Shown one piece after another: positions 28,889 through 41,088 of a stretch of 64,000 nt of DNA (the stretch's first letter is position 1; each line of letters starts with the position of its first letter). The position numbers and the translations under genes were made by a program. The notes under the pieces are model-generated. The model saw only the letters and a list, made by a program, of their open reading frames with translations. It searched no databases and had not been told where the DNA came from. Origin of the DNA: Gammaproteobacteria bacterium RIFOXYD12_FULL_61_37 (GTDB lineage: Bacteria; Pseudomonadota; Gammaproteobacteria; Chromatiales; Chromatiaceae); contig MGZB01000025.1 in the NCBI GenBank assembly GCA_001801995.1, positions 1-64,000 on the forward strand, given 5' to 3'.

Positions 28889-28935
28889 GGTCTGTCCGGG
28901 AATAACATGGACAGGCCCTTAGTTTTTGTTTTTAT
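28888..28935 (+). terminator. Terminator of the VanZ-like gene, U-tract inside the convergent gene
   Basis: Stem GGGTCTGTCC / GGACAGGCCC (9 of 10 pairs, 11-base loop) starts at the last base of the VanZ stop codon and ends just before the stop codon of the convergent thioredoxin gene. The T-rich run (TTAGTTTTTGTTTTTATGG) is the last codons of that gene, which encode HKNKN. Confidence 0.75.
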
Positions 28936-29398
28936 GGCCCTCGATAAACGCTTCCAGCTCCACGGCGGTGATGGTCCCCACCTGCCAGGCGGCTACCTGG
29001 CCGTCGGGAGCGACCAGGAAGGAGGTCGGCATGCCGGGGACGTTGCCCAGTTCGGTGCGGGCCTTCGGGCCGCTGAGCAGCACCGGATAGCTGATGAACT
29101 GTTCGCTGACGAAGTTCCGTAGGGCATCGGGGCTGATCTGTTCCAGGTTGACACCTAGCACCACCGCGTCCTTGTCCTTGTGGTTATTGTGGAATATCTC
29201 CAGTTCCGGCATCTCTTCCAGGCAGGGAGGGCACCAGGTGGCCCAGTAATTGACCACCACCCACTTGCCGCGATAGTCGGAAAGTTTGTGCGATTTACCT
29301 TCGGTATCCTGCAATTCAAAATCGATGGCCACCGCTTGCGCGAAAAAGGCCGTTGATAGCAGTACCAATGCTACCGACATGCTGCGAATCAGTTTCAT
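28919..29398 (-). CDS. TlpA/ResA-like periplasmic thiol-disulfide oxidoreductase
   Basis: An exported thioredoxin-fold protein of 159 residues with a signal peptide (about 1-23, ending AQA). The active site WATWCPPC gives Cys56 and Cys59, and a later cis-proline region reads GMPTSFLVAPDG. Proteins of this class keep cysteines of c-type cytochromes or other periplasmic proteins reduced. Many haem proteins are encoded in the nos cluster of this window, but no direct genomic link is present. Its last five codons form the U-tract of the neighbouring terminator. Confidence 0.9.
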   Translation of the reverse strand: MKLIRSMSVALVLLSTAFFAQAVAIDFELQDTEGKSHKLSDYRGKWVVVNYWATWCPPCLEEMPELEIFHNNHKDKDAVVLGVNLEQISPDALRNFVSEQFISYPVLLSGPKARTELGNVPGMPTSFLVAPDGQVAAWQVGTITAVELEAFIEGHKNKN

Positions 29399-29547
29399 CT
29401 GCGCCCCTTCATACCTTGCTGATCGGCCGAACGGCCACGTTTTCCGGATTTTTGTGAGATTATTCCGATTTGCGCGGGTCCCCTTCTCACAGTGGGATCT
29501 ATGGTCTTAAATGGTATGAGCTTTAACCACTGGAATAAACGTCTGAA

Positions 29548-31146
29548 ATGGATGAGATAAGGGATAAAAAAATTTGGCTGACGGTTCCCGCCACCAACGA
29601 CAAGCCCGATCCGAAAATCATCACCAACCCGGCCGCCCTTACCGAGTGGCTTGACTATTTGCCCAATATCGACCTTGAGGGGATGATCGCCAGGACATCC
29701 AAGGCGCTGGCCGGTTTGAACCGGCATCCCGAAAGTCTAACCCAGCTTCCCTCGCTGCTTCAGTGTTTTCAAAAGGCCTTCGATGATCCCTTCGACCTGC
29801 ACGTCGTGGGGCGGGGACTGCGCGGCGAGGTCGGGACCGGCCGCCGGTCCGCCGCCCTACTGAACGGTTTTCTGGAATTCAACCGGGAGCTGTCCTTCGG
29901 CTACAGCCGGTTGCTCAACGACCGGGGAGAGACCCTCAAGCGCGCCGATCTCATCAACGCCCTCAGCCTCGCCATGGAAAGCCACGAGCGGGACATCCTC
30001 TTCTCCTACGAAAGGTATCAGAAGGTTACACCCCGTTCCCGGCTGGAGTTGTACCGGCTTTTTCTGATCGCGGAAGAGCATGGTGTGGTGAACGAGGCCA
30101 GCGAGATTTCCGGCTTTCCGCCCGCCGTCATACTCAACCGGGTGCTGCTGCTGAACCTGGCCGATCCCTATTGTCTGCCCCTGCAAGCCCTCTGGTCCAC
30201 CCATGGCTACCTCATCAAACATGCGCCCATGGCCTCGCTCGGCACCGAGCCCGGATCGGGCATATTGCTGGACATTCAGGGCAGCGTCTCGCCCAGGCTC
30301 ATCGCCGACATGTCCCCCTCCCTTTTCGACTCCCGGCGTTACCGCTACCTGGATACGCGCCTTCTGTGCGAGGCGACCCGGCGCCATGTATCCGTAGCCA
30401 TCAAGGACCCCGCGAAACTGCCTAGGTGCCTGGAACAACTGGACAAACTCATTGCCCTGCACCTGCTGCGGCAATGGCATAGAAACTGGAGCACTCCATC
30501 CCCCCGCCTGGCGCAGCGCCAGGAGAAACACAACAAGGTCGCGATAACCTTCGGGCTCAAGGCCCTGCATCACTACCTCTCGAAGGGCGCCTTGACCGCC
30601 GATGGCACCGCCACGGATTCCCTTGAGGATGAAGTCATCCTGGAAGGGGGCTCCATTTACCAGTCAACCACCCATATGGAGGAATTCCCGCTCCATCTGT
30701 GGCGCCTGTTCAATCTGAGCGAGAAGGGGGCAGGCCTCATCGAGGACGAAGACAACAGCACCTGTTCCCAGGTGGGCCAATTGGCGCTGATGTCCATCGA
30801 CAATCCATCCAATGGCCTGAAACCCATGATGGCCGGCGTAATCCGCCGCCGGATGGAAGATGAACCCCACAAAAACGAAATCGGCATCGAGTTTCTCAAG
30901 GGACAACTGCACCCCCTGGAGGTCAAACCGCTGTTCATGGAAGCGAGCGACCCGCCCGACTTTTCTCCCGCCCTGATCGTCGATCAACAGGACGCCCCTG
31001 CCCTGCTGATCACCTTGCGCGGCTACTTCAAACCAAACCGCGCCCTGATCCTGCGCAACCACAGCCAAAGCCGGCGCGTCCGGGCCGCCAACCTGACCGA
31101 ATCGACCCGCTACTTCGACCTCTTCTCCTTCACCGTGGGTGACTGA
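29548..31146 (+). CDS. Conserved-looking protein of unknown function
   Basis: I do not recognise this 532-residue protein. It has no signal peptide or membrane segment. Residues 1 to about 330 look mainly helical, with a motif-like run LTEWLDYLPNIDLEGMIART near 30. Residues about 340-530 alternate strands and end SRRVRAANLTESTRYFDLFSF, somewhat like the tail of a PilZ-type or other beta-barrel domain, but I cannot confirm the RxxxR...DxSxxG signature. Coding character is sound: normal codon use and no overlapping competitor. It is divergent from the thioredoxin gene and is followed 45 bases later by wrbA. Confidence 0.75.
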   Translation: MDEIRDKKIWLTVPATNDKPDPKIITNPAALTEWLDYLPNIDLEGMIARTSKALAGLNRHPESLTQLPSLLQCFQKAFDDPFDLHVVGRGLRGEVGTGRRSAALLNGFLEFNRELSFGYSRLLNDRGETLKRADLINALSLAMESHERDILFSYERYQKVTPRSRLELYRLFLIAEEHGVVNEASEISGFPPAVILNRVLLLNLADPYCLPLQALWSTHGYLIKHAPMASLGTEPGSGILLDIQGSVSPRLIADMSPSLFDSRRYRYLDTRLLCEATRRHVSVAIKDPAKLPRCLEQLDKLIALHLLRQWHRNWSTPSPRLAQRQEKHNKVAITFGLKALHHYLSKGALTADGTATDSLEDEVILEGGSIYQSTTHMEEFPLHLWRLFNLSEKGAGLIEDEDNSTCSQVGQLALMSIDNPSNGLKPMMAGVIRRRMEDEPHKNEIGIEFLKGQLHPLEVKPLFMEASDPPDFSPALIVDQQDAPALLITLRGYFKPNRALILRNHSQSRRVRAANLTESTRYFDLFSFTVGD

Positions 31147-31782
<636 letters not shown>

Positions 31783-31945
31783 ATCTAAATTCATCGTTTA
31801 ACCGCAAAGGGCGCGAAGGAACGCAAAGAACACAGGGGATTACCTGCGTTTTACCCTTCACCCGGAAGCTGAACTCCTGCGGGGATAGGCCAGTGATTTT
31901 CTTTGCGTTCTTCGCGACCTTTGCGGTTGAAAGGCGGTTTTTAGG
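31783..31945. repeat. MITE-like inverted-repeat element, copy 1
   Basis: Fills the whole gap between the wrbA stop and the next ATG. The left end reads CTAAATTCATCGTTTAACCG and continues AAAGGGCGCGAAGG; the right end is the reverse complement with scattered mismatches, ending TTGCGGTTGAAAGGCGGTTT then TTAGG. The central ~70 bases (31840-31905) differ from the other copies. No gene inside, although one strand is open in frame. Confidence 0.9.
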
Positions 31946-32308
31946 ATGAACCGGGCCGCAATCTCCGGCAGGATCGCCCTCCCCGCCTACTTCCTGCTGC
32001 TGGGGCTGCTCTTCCTCTGGGTGGTCGCCTTCCAGCCGCCCCTGCACTGGCCGCGCCCGATCCTGTTGCTGACCCTGGTACTGCCCCTGGCCCTGCCCGT
32101 GCGCGGGGTGCTGCACGACAGGCCGCGCGCCTGGTTCACCGCCGTCTTCCTCAGCTTGATCTATGCCCTGCACGGGGCGGCGGAGATCTATGTGGCCCCC
32201 CTCGCCTCCGCCCTGCCCTACGCCGAACTGGGCCTGGCCCTGCTGCTCTTCTTCAGCGCCGTTCTGCACCTGTGCTGGTCGTCCCAAGCGGAGACCCCCG
32301 CGCCGTGA
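31946..32308 (+). CDS. DUF2069-type small membrane protein
   Basis: A 120-residue protein with four predicted membrane helices (about 10-28, 40-52, 64-82 and 90-108). The composition and the ALHGAAEIY segment before the last helix fit the DUF2069 family, which is typically encoded between wrbA and hda. Function is unknown. Its stop overlaps the hda start (GTGA), so translation is coupled. Its start codon directly abuts a MITE-like element, which therefore supplies the leader and ribosome-binding region (TTTTTAGG before ATG). Confidence 0.8.
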   Translation: MNRAAISGRIALPAYFLLLGLLFLWVVAFQPPLHWPRPILLLTLVLPLALPVRGVLHDRPRAWFTAVFLSLIYALHGAAEIYVAPLASALPYAELGLALLLFFSAVLHLCWSSQAETPAP

Positions 32309-33015
32309 CCCGGCAGTTGGCCCTGCCCCTGCGGCTGATCACTGATGCCGGCTTCGAGGATTTTATCCCCGGCGAGAACGGCGAGGCCGCCGCCGCCGTC
32401 AGAGCCGCCGCCGAAGCCGGGGGGGAACGGTTCCTTTCGCTCTGGGGCAGCGAGGGCTGCGGCAAGAGCCACCTGTTGCAGGCCGCCTGCCGGCTGGCGG
32501 ACCACCTCGGCCAAGCCGCCTTCTATCTAAGCCCCAAGTCCACCCCACTACCCGGCCCCGAACTGCTGCAAGGGCTGGAGATGCTGGACCTGGTGGCCAT
32601 CGACGACATCGATACCTTGGCCGGCCAGCCCGCGTGGGAAGAGGCGCTCTATCAACTCTACAACGCCATCCGCCAGCAAAATGGACGCCTGCTCGCCGCC
32701 TTCCGCCCCCCCCTGGCGCAACTGCCCCTGAGCCTGCCAGACCTCAAATCCCGCCTGGGCTGGGGTCCCTCCTACCGCCTGCACCCCTTGAGCGACAGCG
32801 ACAAGGGGCATGTCCTGCAAAGGGCCGCATCCCAACGGGGCCTCAGCCTCCCCGGCGATACCCTCAACTACCTGCTCACCCACTACAGCCGCGACCTGCC
32901 CCGGCTGCTCGACCTGCTCGACCAGTTGGACCAAGCCTCCCTGGAGGCGCAACGGCGCCTCACGCTGCCCTTTGTGCGGCAGTGGCTCAAGGACCGGTCC
33001 GAGGCCGATTCCTGA
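32305..33015 (+). CDS. hda: DnaA regulatory inactivator Hda
   Basis: With the beta clamp, Hda stimulates ATP hydrolysis by DnaA and prevents re-initiation of replication. The 236-residue AAA+ protein starts at GTG 32305 and carries the clamp-binding motif QLALPL at residues 4-9, a Walker A GSEGCGKS at 48-55 and a Walker B LVAIDDIDTL. The family's arginine-rich C-terminal SRDLPRLLDLLDQLD segment follows. The GTG overlaps the TGA of the upstream gene. Confidence 0.94.
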   Translation: MTRQLALPLRLITDAGFEDFIPGENGEAAAAVRAAAEAGGERFLSLWGSEGCGKSHLLQAACRLADHLGQAAFYLSPKSTPLPGPELLQGLEMLDLVAIDDIDTLAGQPAWEEALYQLYNAIRQQNGRLLAAFRPPLAQLPLSLPDLKSRLGWGPSYRLHPLSDSDKGHVLQRAASQRGLSLPGDTLNYLLTHYSRDLPRLLDLLDQLDQASLEAQRRLTLPFVRQWLKDRSEADS

Positions 33016-33239
33016 CCGCCAAAAAAGAAAATCCCCACCGGACCTTTGACGCTACACTCTCAGATGACGGCCTGAGAAAGGCTGAACCCTAAAAGACTGC
33101 ATGGACGCAGGCGTCAGAAGTAACCTACAAGAAACAAAAACCCTTATAAAATCAGCAGGTCGAGCGTGCGGCCTCGATTTGCAGGAAGTAATCTCACCGA
33201 GAGAATGCATGTGAGCGACATGGGTGGAATGGAAAGGCC

Positions 33240-36200
33240 ATGACTAGGAAGAAACCCTCTGCCGGGCAACCGGATCAGCCGGCCAAACCGGCAACCCTAT
33301 CCCCGGAGCCTGCCGAGGAAACGACTGTTTCCGCTCCCGGCCCGGCCAAGGGCTTCCCGATCGTCGGCATCGGCGCTTCGGCCGGAGGGTTGGCTGCGTT
33401 CGAGGCCTTTTTCTCCACATTGCCCGCCGAGGCCGGTAACGAAATGGCCTTCGTGCTGGTGCAACACCTCTCCCCCGACCACAAGAGCCTGCTTTCCGAC
33501 CTGCTCCGGCGCCACACCCGCATGCAGATCCATGAGGTCGAAGACGGCATGCAGGTCCAGCCCGGCCGCGCCTACATCATCCCGCCCAACCGGGACATGG
33601 CCCTGATCGGCGGCGGCCTGCAATTACTGGAACCCTCCTCGCCACGGGGCCAGCGGCTGCCCATCGACTTCTTTTTCCGCTCCCTGGCCCAGGACCAGCA
33701 CGAGCGCGCCATCTGCATCGTCCTCTCCGGCACCGGCAGTGACGGCACCCTGGGGATGCGGGCGATCAAGGGCGAAGGCGGCATGGTCATGGTGCAGGAG
33801 CCCGATTCCACCGAATACGACGGCATGCCCCGCAACGCCATCGCCACGGGCCTGGTGGACTATGTGTTGCCCCCGGACGAGATGGCGGCCCAGCTCATCG
33901 CCTACGTGGCCCACGCCTTCGGCAAGGGTGAACGCCTGCCCATCGCCCTGTTTCCCAAGGCAGAGGACGGGCTGAAAAAACTCTGTGTCCTGCTGCGCGA
34001 CCGGACCGGCCATGACTTCTCCCAGTACAAGGAGAACACCCTGGTGCGCCGGATCGAGCGCCGCATGGCCCTGCACCAGATCGAGCGCCCCGGCGACTAC
34101 CTGCGTTTCGTCCAGCAGAAACCGGGCGAACTCGATGCCCTGTTCCGCGACCTGCTCATCGGCGTCACCAACTTCTTCCGCGACCCCGAGGCCTTTGCCG
34201 CGCTGGAACAACGGATCATCCCGCGTCTGTTCGCCGTTAGGCCCTCCGGCGCCCCCATACGGGTCTGGGTCTGCGGCTGCTCCACCGGTGAGGAGGCCTA
34301 CTCCATCGCCATCCTGCTTCAGGAGTACCTGGAAACCTTGCGGCAGGCCTTCAAGGTGCAGGTGTTCGCCACCGACATCGATCCCCTGGCCATCGAGCGG
34401 GCGCGGAGCGGGATCTACCCCGCCAGCATCGCCGCCGACATCTCGCCCGAACGCCTGGCGCGCTTCTTCGTGCAGGACGCCAACGGCGGCAGCTACCGCA
34501 TCCAGAAGACCATCCGCGACCTGCTGGTATTCTCGGAGCAGGACCTGGTGAAGGACCCGCCCTTCTCCCGCCTGGACCTGATCAGTTGCCGCAACCTGCT
34601 GATCTACATGAACGGGGACCTGCAAAAGCGGCTCATCCCCCTGTTCCACTACGCCCTGAATCCCGGCGGATCGCTGTTCCTGGGGACCTCCGAGACCATC
34701 GGCGAATTCTCAAGCCTGTTCAGCGCCCTGGACCGCAAGTGGAAGCTCTACCGGCGCCAGGTGGAAACGCCCGGCACCGCCTACCCGTCCCTGGGCCACT
34801 ACGCGCCCCCGCCCCTCCAGGGCAGCGCCCCCTCTCCCCGCCCGATGTCCGCGAACGACCGCCTCAATCCCCGCGAGCTGACCGAGCAGACCCTGCTGGA
34901 GCACTACGCCCAGGCCGGGGTGCTCATCAACGGGCGCGGCGACATCCTCTACATCCACGGCCGCACCGGGCAATACCTGGAGCCCGCCGCCGGTAACGCG
35001 GGCATGAACATCCTCGGCATGGCGCGGGAAGGCCTGCGGCGTGACCTCTCCAGCGCCCTGCACCGGGTGGTGACGCTCAAGACGCCGGTCCGCTGCCCCG
35101 GCCTGCGGGTTCGCACCAACGGCTGCCATATCAGCGCCGACTTGGTCCTGCGTCCGCTGACGGCCGGGCCGGACAAGGCCCCGCCCGCCGATCTCTACCT
35201 CGTCATCCTGGAAACGAGGGCGGACGAACCGGAACGGCCCTCCCCGGACATCCCTGAGGCCGAGGCCCATTCCGACAGCGACCGGCGTATCGCCGCCCTG
35301 GAACTGGAGCTGAAGTCCAAGGAGGAGTACCTCCAATCCACCCTGGAAGAGATGGAAACCTCCAACGAGGAGCTCAAGTCCACCAACGAGGAGATGCAGT
35401 CGGTCAACGAAGAGCTGCAATCCACCAACGAGGAGCTGGAGACCTCCAAGGAAGAACTGCAATCGGTCAACGAGGAACTCGCCACGGTCAACGCCGAACT
35501 CCAGACCAAGCTGACCGATCTCTCCCGCGCCAACAACGACATGAACAACCTCATGGCGGGCACCGGCGTCGCCAGCCTGTTCGTGGATCTGCAACTGCGC
35601 ATCACCCGTTTCACCCCCGCCGCCACCCAGATCATCAACCTCATCCCCACCGACGTCGGCCGCCCGGTGGGACACATCGTCTCCAACCTGGAGGGCTACG
35701 ACCGCCTGATCGAGGACCTGCGGACGGTCCTGGACAATCTCTCCAGCCTGGAGACCGAGGTGCGCACCAAACAGGGCGCCTGGTATCTGATGCGCATCCG
35801 CCCCTACCGCACCCTGGAGAATGTCATCGAGGGGGCGGTCATCACCTTCATGGAGATCACCGAACGCAAGCGGATGGACCAGGCGTTGCAGCGCGCGAGC
35901 GCCCTCAACCAGCAATATCTCGATACCGTGCAGACCATCATGGTCGCCCTCAACCCCGAGGGCCGCATCGCCATGATCAACCGCCGGGGCTGCGAACTGC
36001 TCGGCTACCGGGAGGAGGAGGATCTGCGCGGACGCAACTGGTTCCAGACCTGCCTGCCCCAGCCGGAGGGTATGGAGAGGGTCTATCCTGTCTTTCAGCG
36101 GCTCATGGAGGGGGACCTGGAAACGGGCGAATACGTCGAGAACCCGGTCCTGTGCCGCGACGGCAGCCAGCGCCTGATCGCCTGGCACAATGCCCCGCTC

Positions 36201-36590
36201 CTTGATGGCGAGGGCGTGGCCATAGGCACGCTCTCCTCGGGCCAGGATGTCACCGACTTCCGGCGGGTGCGGGAAGAGGCCGACGACCTGGCCCGCTTCC
36301 CCGCCGAGAATCCCAATCCGGTGCTGCGCCTGTACGGGAACGGACAACTCTTCTACGCCAACCCCGCCAGCGAGGCCCTGCTGCGCGACTGGGACAGCGC
36401 CGTCGGCGGCCCCGCCCCGGAACCCTTGCGGGCAGCGGCCATAGAGGCATCGGCCTCGGGGGGCATCGGCACCCTGGAGCTGGAACAGGGCGACACCTGC
36501 TACGTCTTTTCCGTCGTCCCCGTCCCGTCACGGGGCTATGTCAACTTCTACGGCATGGACATCAGCCAGTACAGGAGGCGGAAAGCATGA
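33240..36590 (+). CDS. CheB-CheR fusion with coiled coil and PAS domains
   Basis: A 1116-residue signalling protein. Residues about 38-225 are a CheB methylesterase domain with the catalytic Ser47 (GASAGG), His76 (QHLSPDH) and Asp168 (GTGSDGT). About 235-500 is a CheR methyltransferase with VCGCSTGEEAYS and SCRNLLIYM. About 680-760 is a coiled coil of repeated (S/T)NEEL units. About 770-1110 holds three PAS-like modules. There is no response-regulator receiver and no kinase domain at the C-terminus. Such fusions occur in many environmental bacteria, sometimes as hybrid kinases; the methylated partner is not obvious because no MCP is in the window. The 224-base leader may hold the promoter. 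A short frame overlaps its stop (see the 7-bp repeat). Confidence 0.9.
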   Translation: MTRKKPSAGQPDQPAKPATLSPEPAEETTVSAPGPAKGFPIVGIGASAGGLAAFEAFFSTLPAEAGNEMAFVLVQHLSPDHKSLLSDLLRRHTRMQIHEVEDGMQVQPGRAYIIPPNRDMALIGGGLQLLEPSSPRGQRLPIDFFFRSLAQDQHERAICIVLSGTGSDGTLGMRAIKGEGGMVMVQEPDSTEYDGMPRNAIATGLVDYVLPPDEMAAQLIAYVAHAFGKGERLPIALFPKAEDGLKKLCVLLRDRTGHDFSQYKENTLVRRIERRMALHQIERPGDYLRFVQQKPGELDALFRDLLIGVTNFFRDPEAFAALEQRIIPRLFAVRPSGAPIRVWVCGCSTGEEAYSIAILLQEYLETLRQAFKVQVFATDIDPLAIERARSGIYPASIAADISPERLARFFVQDANGGSYRIQKTIRDLLVFSEQDLVKDPPFSRLDLISCRNLLIYMNGDLQKRLIPLFHYALNPGGSLFLGTSETIGEFSSLFSALDRKWKLYRRQVETPGTAYPSLGHYAPPPLQGSAPSPRPMSANDRLNPRELTEQTLLEHYAQAGVLINGRGDILYIHGRTGQYLEPAAGNAGMNILGMAREGLRRDLSSALHRVVTLKTPVRCPGLRVRTNGCHISADLVLRPLTAGPDKAPPADLYLVILETRADEPERPSPDIPEAEAHSDSDRRIAALELELKSKEEYLQSTLEEMETSNEELKSTNEEMQSVNEELQSTNEELETSKEELQSVNEELATVNAELQTKLTDLSRANNDMNNLMAGTGVASLFVDLQLRITRFTPAATQIINLIPTDVGRPVGHIVSNLEGYDRLIEDLRTVLDNLSSLETEVRTKQGAWYLMRIRPYRTLENVIEGAVITFMEITERKRMDQALQRASALNQQYLDTVQTIMVALNPEGRIAMINRRGCELLGYREEEDLRGRNWFQTCLPQPEGMERVYPVFQRLMEGDLETGEYVENPVLCRDGSQRLIAWHNAPLLDGEGVAIGTLSSGQDVTDFRRVREEADDLARFPAENPNPVLRLYGNGQLFYANPASEALLRDWDSAVGGPAPEPLRAAAIEASASGGIGTLELEQGDTCYVFSVVPVPSRGYVNFYGMDISQYRRRKA

Positions 36591-36601
36591 ACCGCCGCTT
36601 T

Positions 36602-36762
36602 GATCGTTCCCAGGCTCCGGCGCCCCGAAATCCGAGTTATGTAGGTTGGGCTTGGCGCGCATTTCCGTTGATTTCAAATCCCGGAGGCGCCGGTGCGCGC
36701 CTAGCCCAACAGACTGCGCGGCGGTGTCATGTTGGGCTTCGTACCTCAGCCCAACCTACGGG
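36602..36762. repeat. Repeat cluster after the CheB-CheR gene
   Basis: First a half copy of the GTTCCCA-type REP (36602-36622; about 21 bases match the reverse complement of the copy at 57979-57999). Then a perfect 12-bp inverted repeat GTAGGTTGGGCT (36641-36652) / AGCCCAACCTAC (36748-36759), with a second nested pair TAGCCCAAC / GTTGGGCT between. No gene can be supported. Confidence 0.8.
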
Positions 36763-36891
36763 CTCAGAACTCAGAACTCAGAACTCAGAACTCAGAACTC
36801 AGAACTCAGAACTCAGAACTCAGAACTCAGAACTCAGAACTCAGAACTCAGAACTCAGAACTCAGAACTCAGAACTCAGAACTCAGAACTC
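36763..36891. repeat. Heptanucleotide tandem repeat, 18 perfect copies of CTCAGAA
   Basis: Units start at 36763 and recur every 7 bases to 36888 without a mismatch, then a partial CTC. The array ends 27 bases before the start of the PAS-GGDEF-EAL gene. Because 7 is not a multiple of 3, each unit gained or lost changes frame; all three plus-strand frames through the array are free of stops, and 21 bases encode SELRTQN. Confidence 0.99.
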
Positions 36892-36917
36892 AAAAATAAT
36901 GCCAAGGGGATTGGGCT

Positions 36918-39201
36918 ATGTGCAATGGAATAAATGGAGACTGCAACCCCCGTGACGGGGCCGTTGCCAAAGAAGCACGTCAGAACCTGCGCGAGCGGGC
37001 GGAACAACTCCTCCAGGCGACGACGGCGACTGACCGGGAAGGCCGGAAGCTGCTCCACGAGCTGAGTGTCTATCAGATCGAGCTGGAGATGCAGAACGAG
37101 GAGCTGCGCCGGGCGCAAGAGGAGATTGAGGCCTCGCTGACGCGCTATCGGGAGCTGTTCGAGCTGGTGCCGGTGGGTTATCTCATCCTCGACAAGGGGA
37201 TGATCAAGGAGGCGAACCTCACCGCCGCCGAGCTGTTGCGAACCCCAAGGGTGGCGCTGGCGCAACGCCCGCTGTCTCAGTTCATCGCCTCCGAGCACCA
37301 GGATCTCTATTACCTCTGCTGCCAACGGCCGTTCGACAGTTGCCAGACCCGTTCCATCGAGCTGCAAATGGTACGGCCGGGCGGTGACAGGTTCTGGGCG
37401 CTGTTGAGCGGACTCCCGGCCCCCGGTGAAGAGACCTGCGCACCGGGCTGCCGCATCACCCTGACCGACATCAGCGAGCGTAAACTCGCCGAGGAGCAGC
37501 AGCGCATCGCCGCCGTGGCCTTCGAGTCCCGCGAGGGCATGCTGGTGACGGACACCAACGGCCATATCCTGCGCGTCAACCGCGCCTTCACCCAGGTCAC
37601 CGGCTACAGCCCCGAGGAGGCCGTTGGCAGAACCCCCGCCCTACTGCATTCGGGCCGCCACGACCCCGCCTTTTACCGCGCCATGTGGGAGGCGATCCGC
37701 CGTGAAGGCCATTGGGAGGGCCAGATCTGGAACCGGCGCAAGGGTGGCGAGATTTATCTGGAATGGCTCTCCATCTCTGCCGTGCGCGACCCGGCGGGCG
37801 GCGTCAGCCACTACCTGGCGGCCTTCTCCGACATCAGCGAACCCCGCGCGGCAGAGCGCAAGATGCTGGAGCTGGCCTTCTACGACCCGCTTACCGGCCT
37901 GCCCAACCGCCGCCTGTTGCTGGACCGGCTGCAACAGAGTGTCGTTTCCGCCGAACGCAACGGCCAGTACGGCGCCCTGCTGTTGCTCGACCTCGACCGC
38001 TTCAAGACCCTCAACGACAGCCTGGGCCACCCGGCGGGCGACCAGATCCTGATCGAAACCGCCCGGCGCCTGTCCGGCGCCCTGCGCGACACCGACACGG
38101 CGGCCCGAATCGGCGGCGACGAGTATGTGGTGGTGCTGGAAGACCTGGGCCCGGAAGAGATCGCTGCGGCGGCCTCCGCCGAGGCCATAGCGGAAAAACT
38201 GCGCGCCGCCCTGGAACCGCCCTTCGGTCTCAACGGCGAGAGCCGCCATATCAGCGCCTGTGTCGGCATCACCCTGTTTTGCAGCCGGGGCCAGGGAATG
38301 GAGTCGCTGCTGCAACAGGCCGAGCTGGCCATCTACCAGGCCAAGGAGGCGGGGCGCGACTGCGTCCGGTTCTATTGCGCCTCCATGCAGGAGGCCGTCG
38401 ATGCCCGCGCCGCGCTGGAAATTGGGTTACGCCGCGCCCTGGTCAAGGACGAACTGCTGCTCTTTTATCAGCCCCAGGTCGATGGCGACGGCCGCCTGAC
38501 CGGCGCCGAGGCCCTGCTGCGCTGGCAGCCGGCTGGACAGGGCATGGTCTCGCCGGCCGCCTTCATCCCTGCCGCCGAGGAAAATGGACTCATCATCCCC
38601 ATCGGCCGCTGGGTGCTGGAGACCGCCTGCCGCCGGCTCGCCCTCTGGGGCAAGGACCCGGCCACCCGCGACCTGCAACTGGCGGTCAACATCAGCGCCC
38701 GCCAGTTTCACCAGACCGATTTCGTCGCCCAGGTGCGCGGCGCGCTGGACCAGAGCGGGGCCGATCCCTCCCGGCTCAAGCTGGAGCTGACCGAGAGCCT
38801 GGTGGTGAGGGATATGAACCTGGTCATCCAGACCATGCGGGAACTCAGAAATATTGGCGTCGGCTTCTCCATGGACGATTTCGGCACCGGCTATTCCTCG
38901 CTGGCCTACCTCAAACGCCTGCCCCTGGATCAACTCAAGATCGACCAGTCCTTCGTGCGCGGCATCCCCGAGGACCCGGACGATTGCGCCATTGCCCAGG
39001 CCGTCATCGCCCTCGGCCGCAGCCTGCGGCTGCACGTCATCGCCGAGGGGGTGGAGACCGAGGACCAGCGCGTCTTCCTGACGCAACAGGGCTGCACCGC
39101 CTTCCAGGGCTATCTGTTCGGCCGTCCCGGCCTGCCCGATGTCATCGAGACGATGGCGCGGTCCCGCAACCTTTTCCCCCTTTCATCCCATGAGGTTTCC
39201 C

Positions 39202-39218
<17 letters not shown>
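36918..39218 (+). CDS. PAS-PAS-GGDEF-EAL c-di-GMP enzyme
   Basis: A 766-residue soluble sensor enzyme. An N-terminal helix ([20 protein letters not shown], near residue 40) is a common linker in these sensors. It precedes a PAS domain (about 70-185), a second PAS/PAC (about 190-310), a GGDEF domain with GGDEY at about 399-403, and an EAL domain with intact GAEALLRW (about 530) and the later [15 protein letters not shown] and EGVETE motifs. Both active sites look usable, so the protein could make or break c-di-GMP. GGDEY is an accepted variant of GGDEF. The ATG at 36918 lies 27 bases after the heptamer array, with AAGGGG upstream. Confidence 0.93.
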
Positions 39219-41063
<1,845 letters not shown>

Positions 41064-41067
<4 letters not shown>

Positions 41068-41088
41068 GCCGGCCTTCAGGCCGACCTA
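41064..41088. repeat. REP-like hairpin, GTAGGCCGGCC family
   Basis: Arms GTAGGCCGGCCT / AGGCCGACCTA around TC, lying between the convergent kinase and nadC genes; the stop codons of both genes are inside it. A near-identical unit is at 46354-46382 and a shorter relative at 52479-52501. Confidence 0.75.

Noticed and set aside
33016-33239. Specific promoter for the CheB-CheR gene.
   Set aside because: Several AT-rich hexamers (for example TATAAA near 33146) occur, but no convincing -35/-10 pair and no FliA-type match.
36763-36891. CRISPR array.
   Set aside because: Units are 7 bp with no spacers, and no cas genes are present.
36889-36918. In-frame fusion of the repeat frame to the GGDEF-EAL protein by loss of one unit.
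   Set aside because: A TAA at 36897-36899 stands in the enzyme frame before its ATG, so no unit number can produce a fusion.
36587-36955. Real protein with SELRTQN heptapeptide repeats.
   Set aside because: The sequence is a pure 7-bp DNA repeat that is open in all three frames, so openness is no evidence of selection on the peptide. I keep it only as a possible leader frame.
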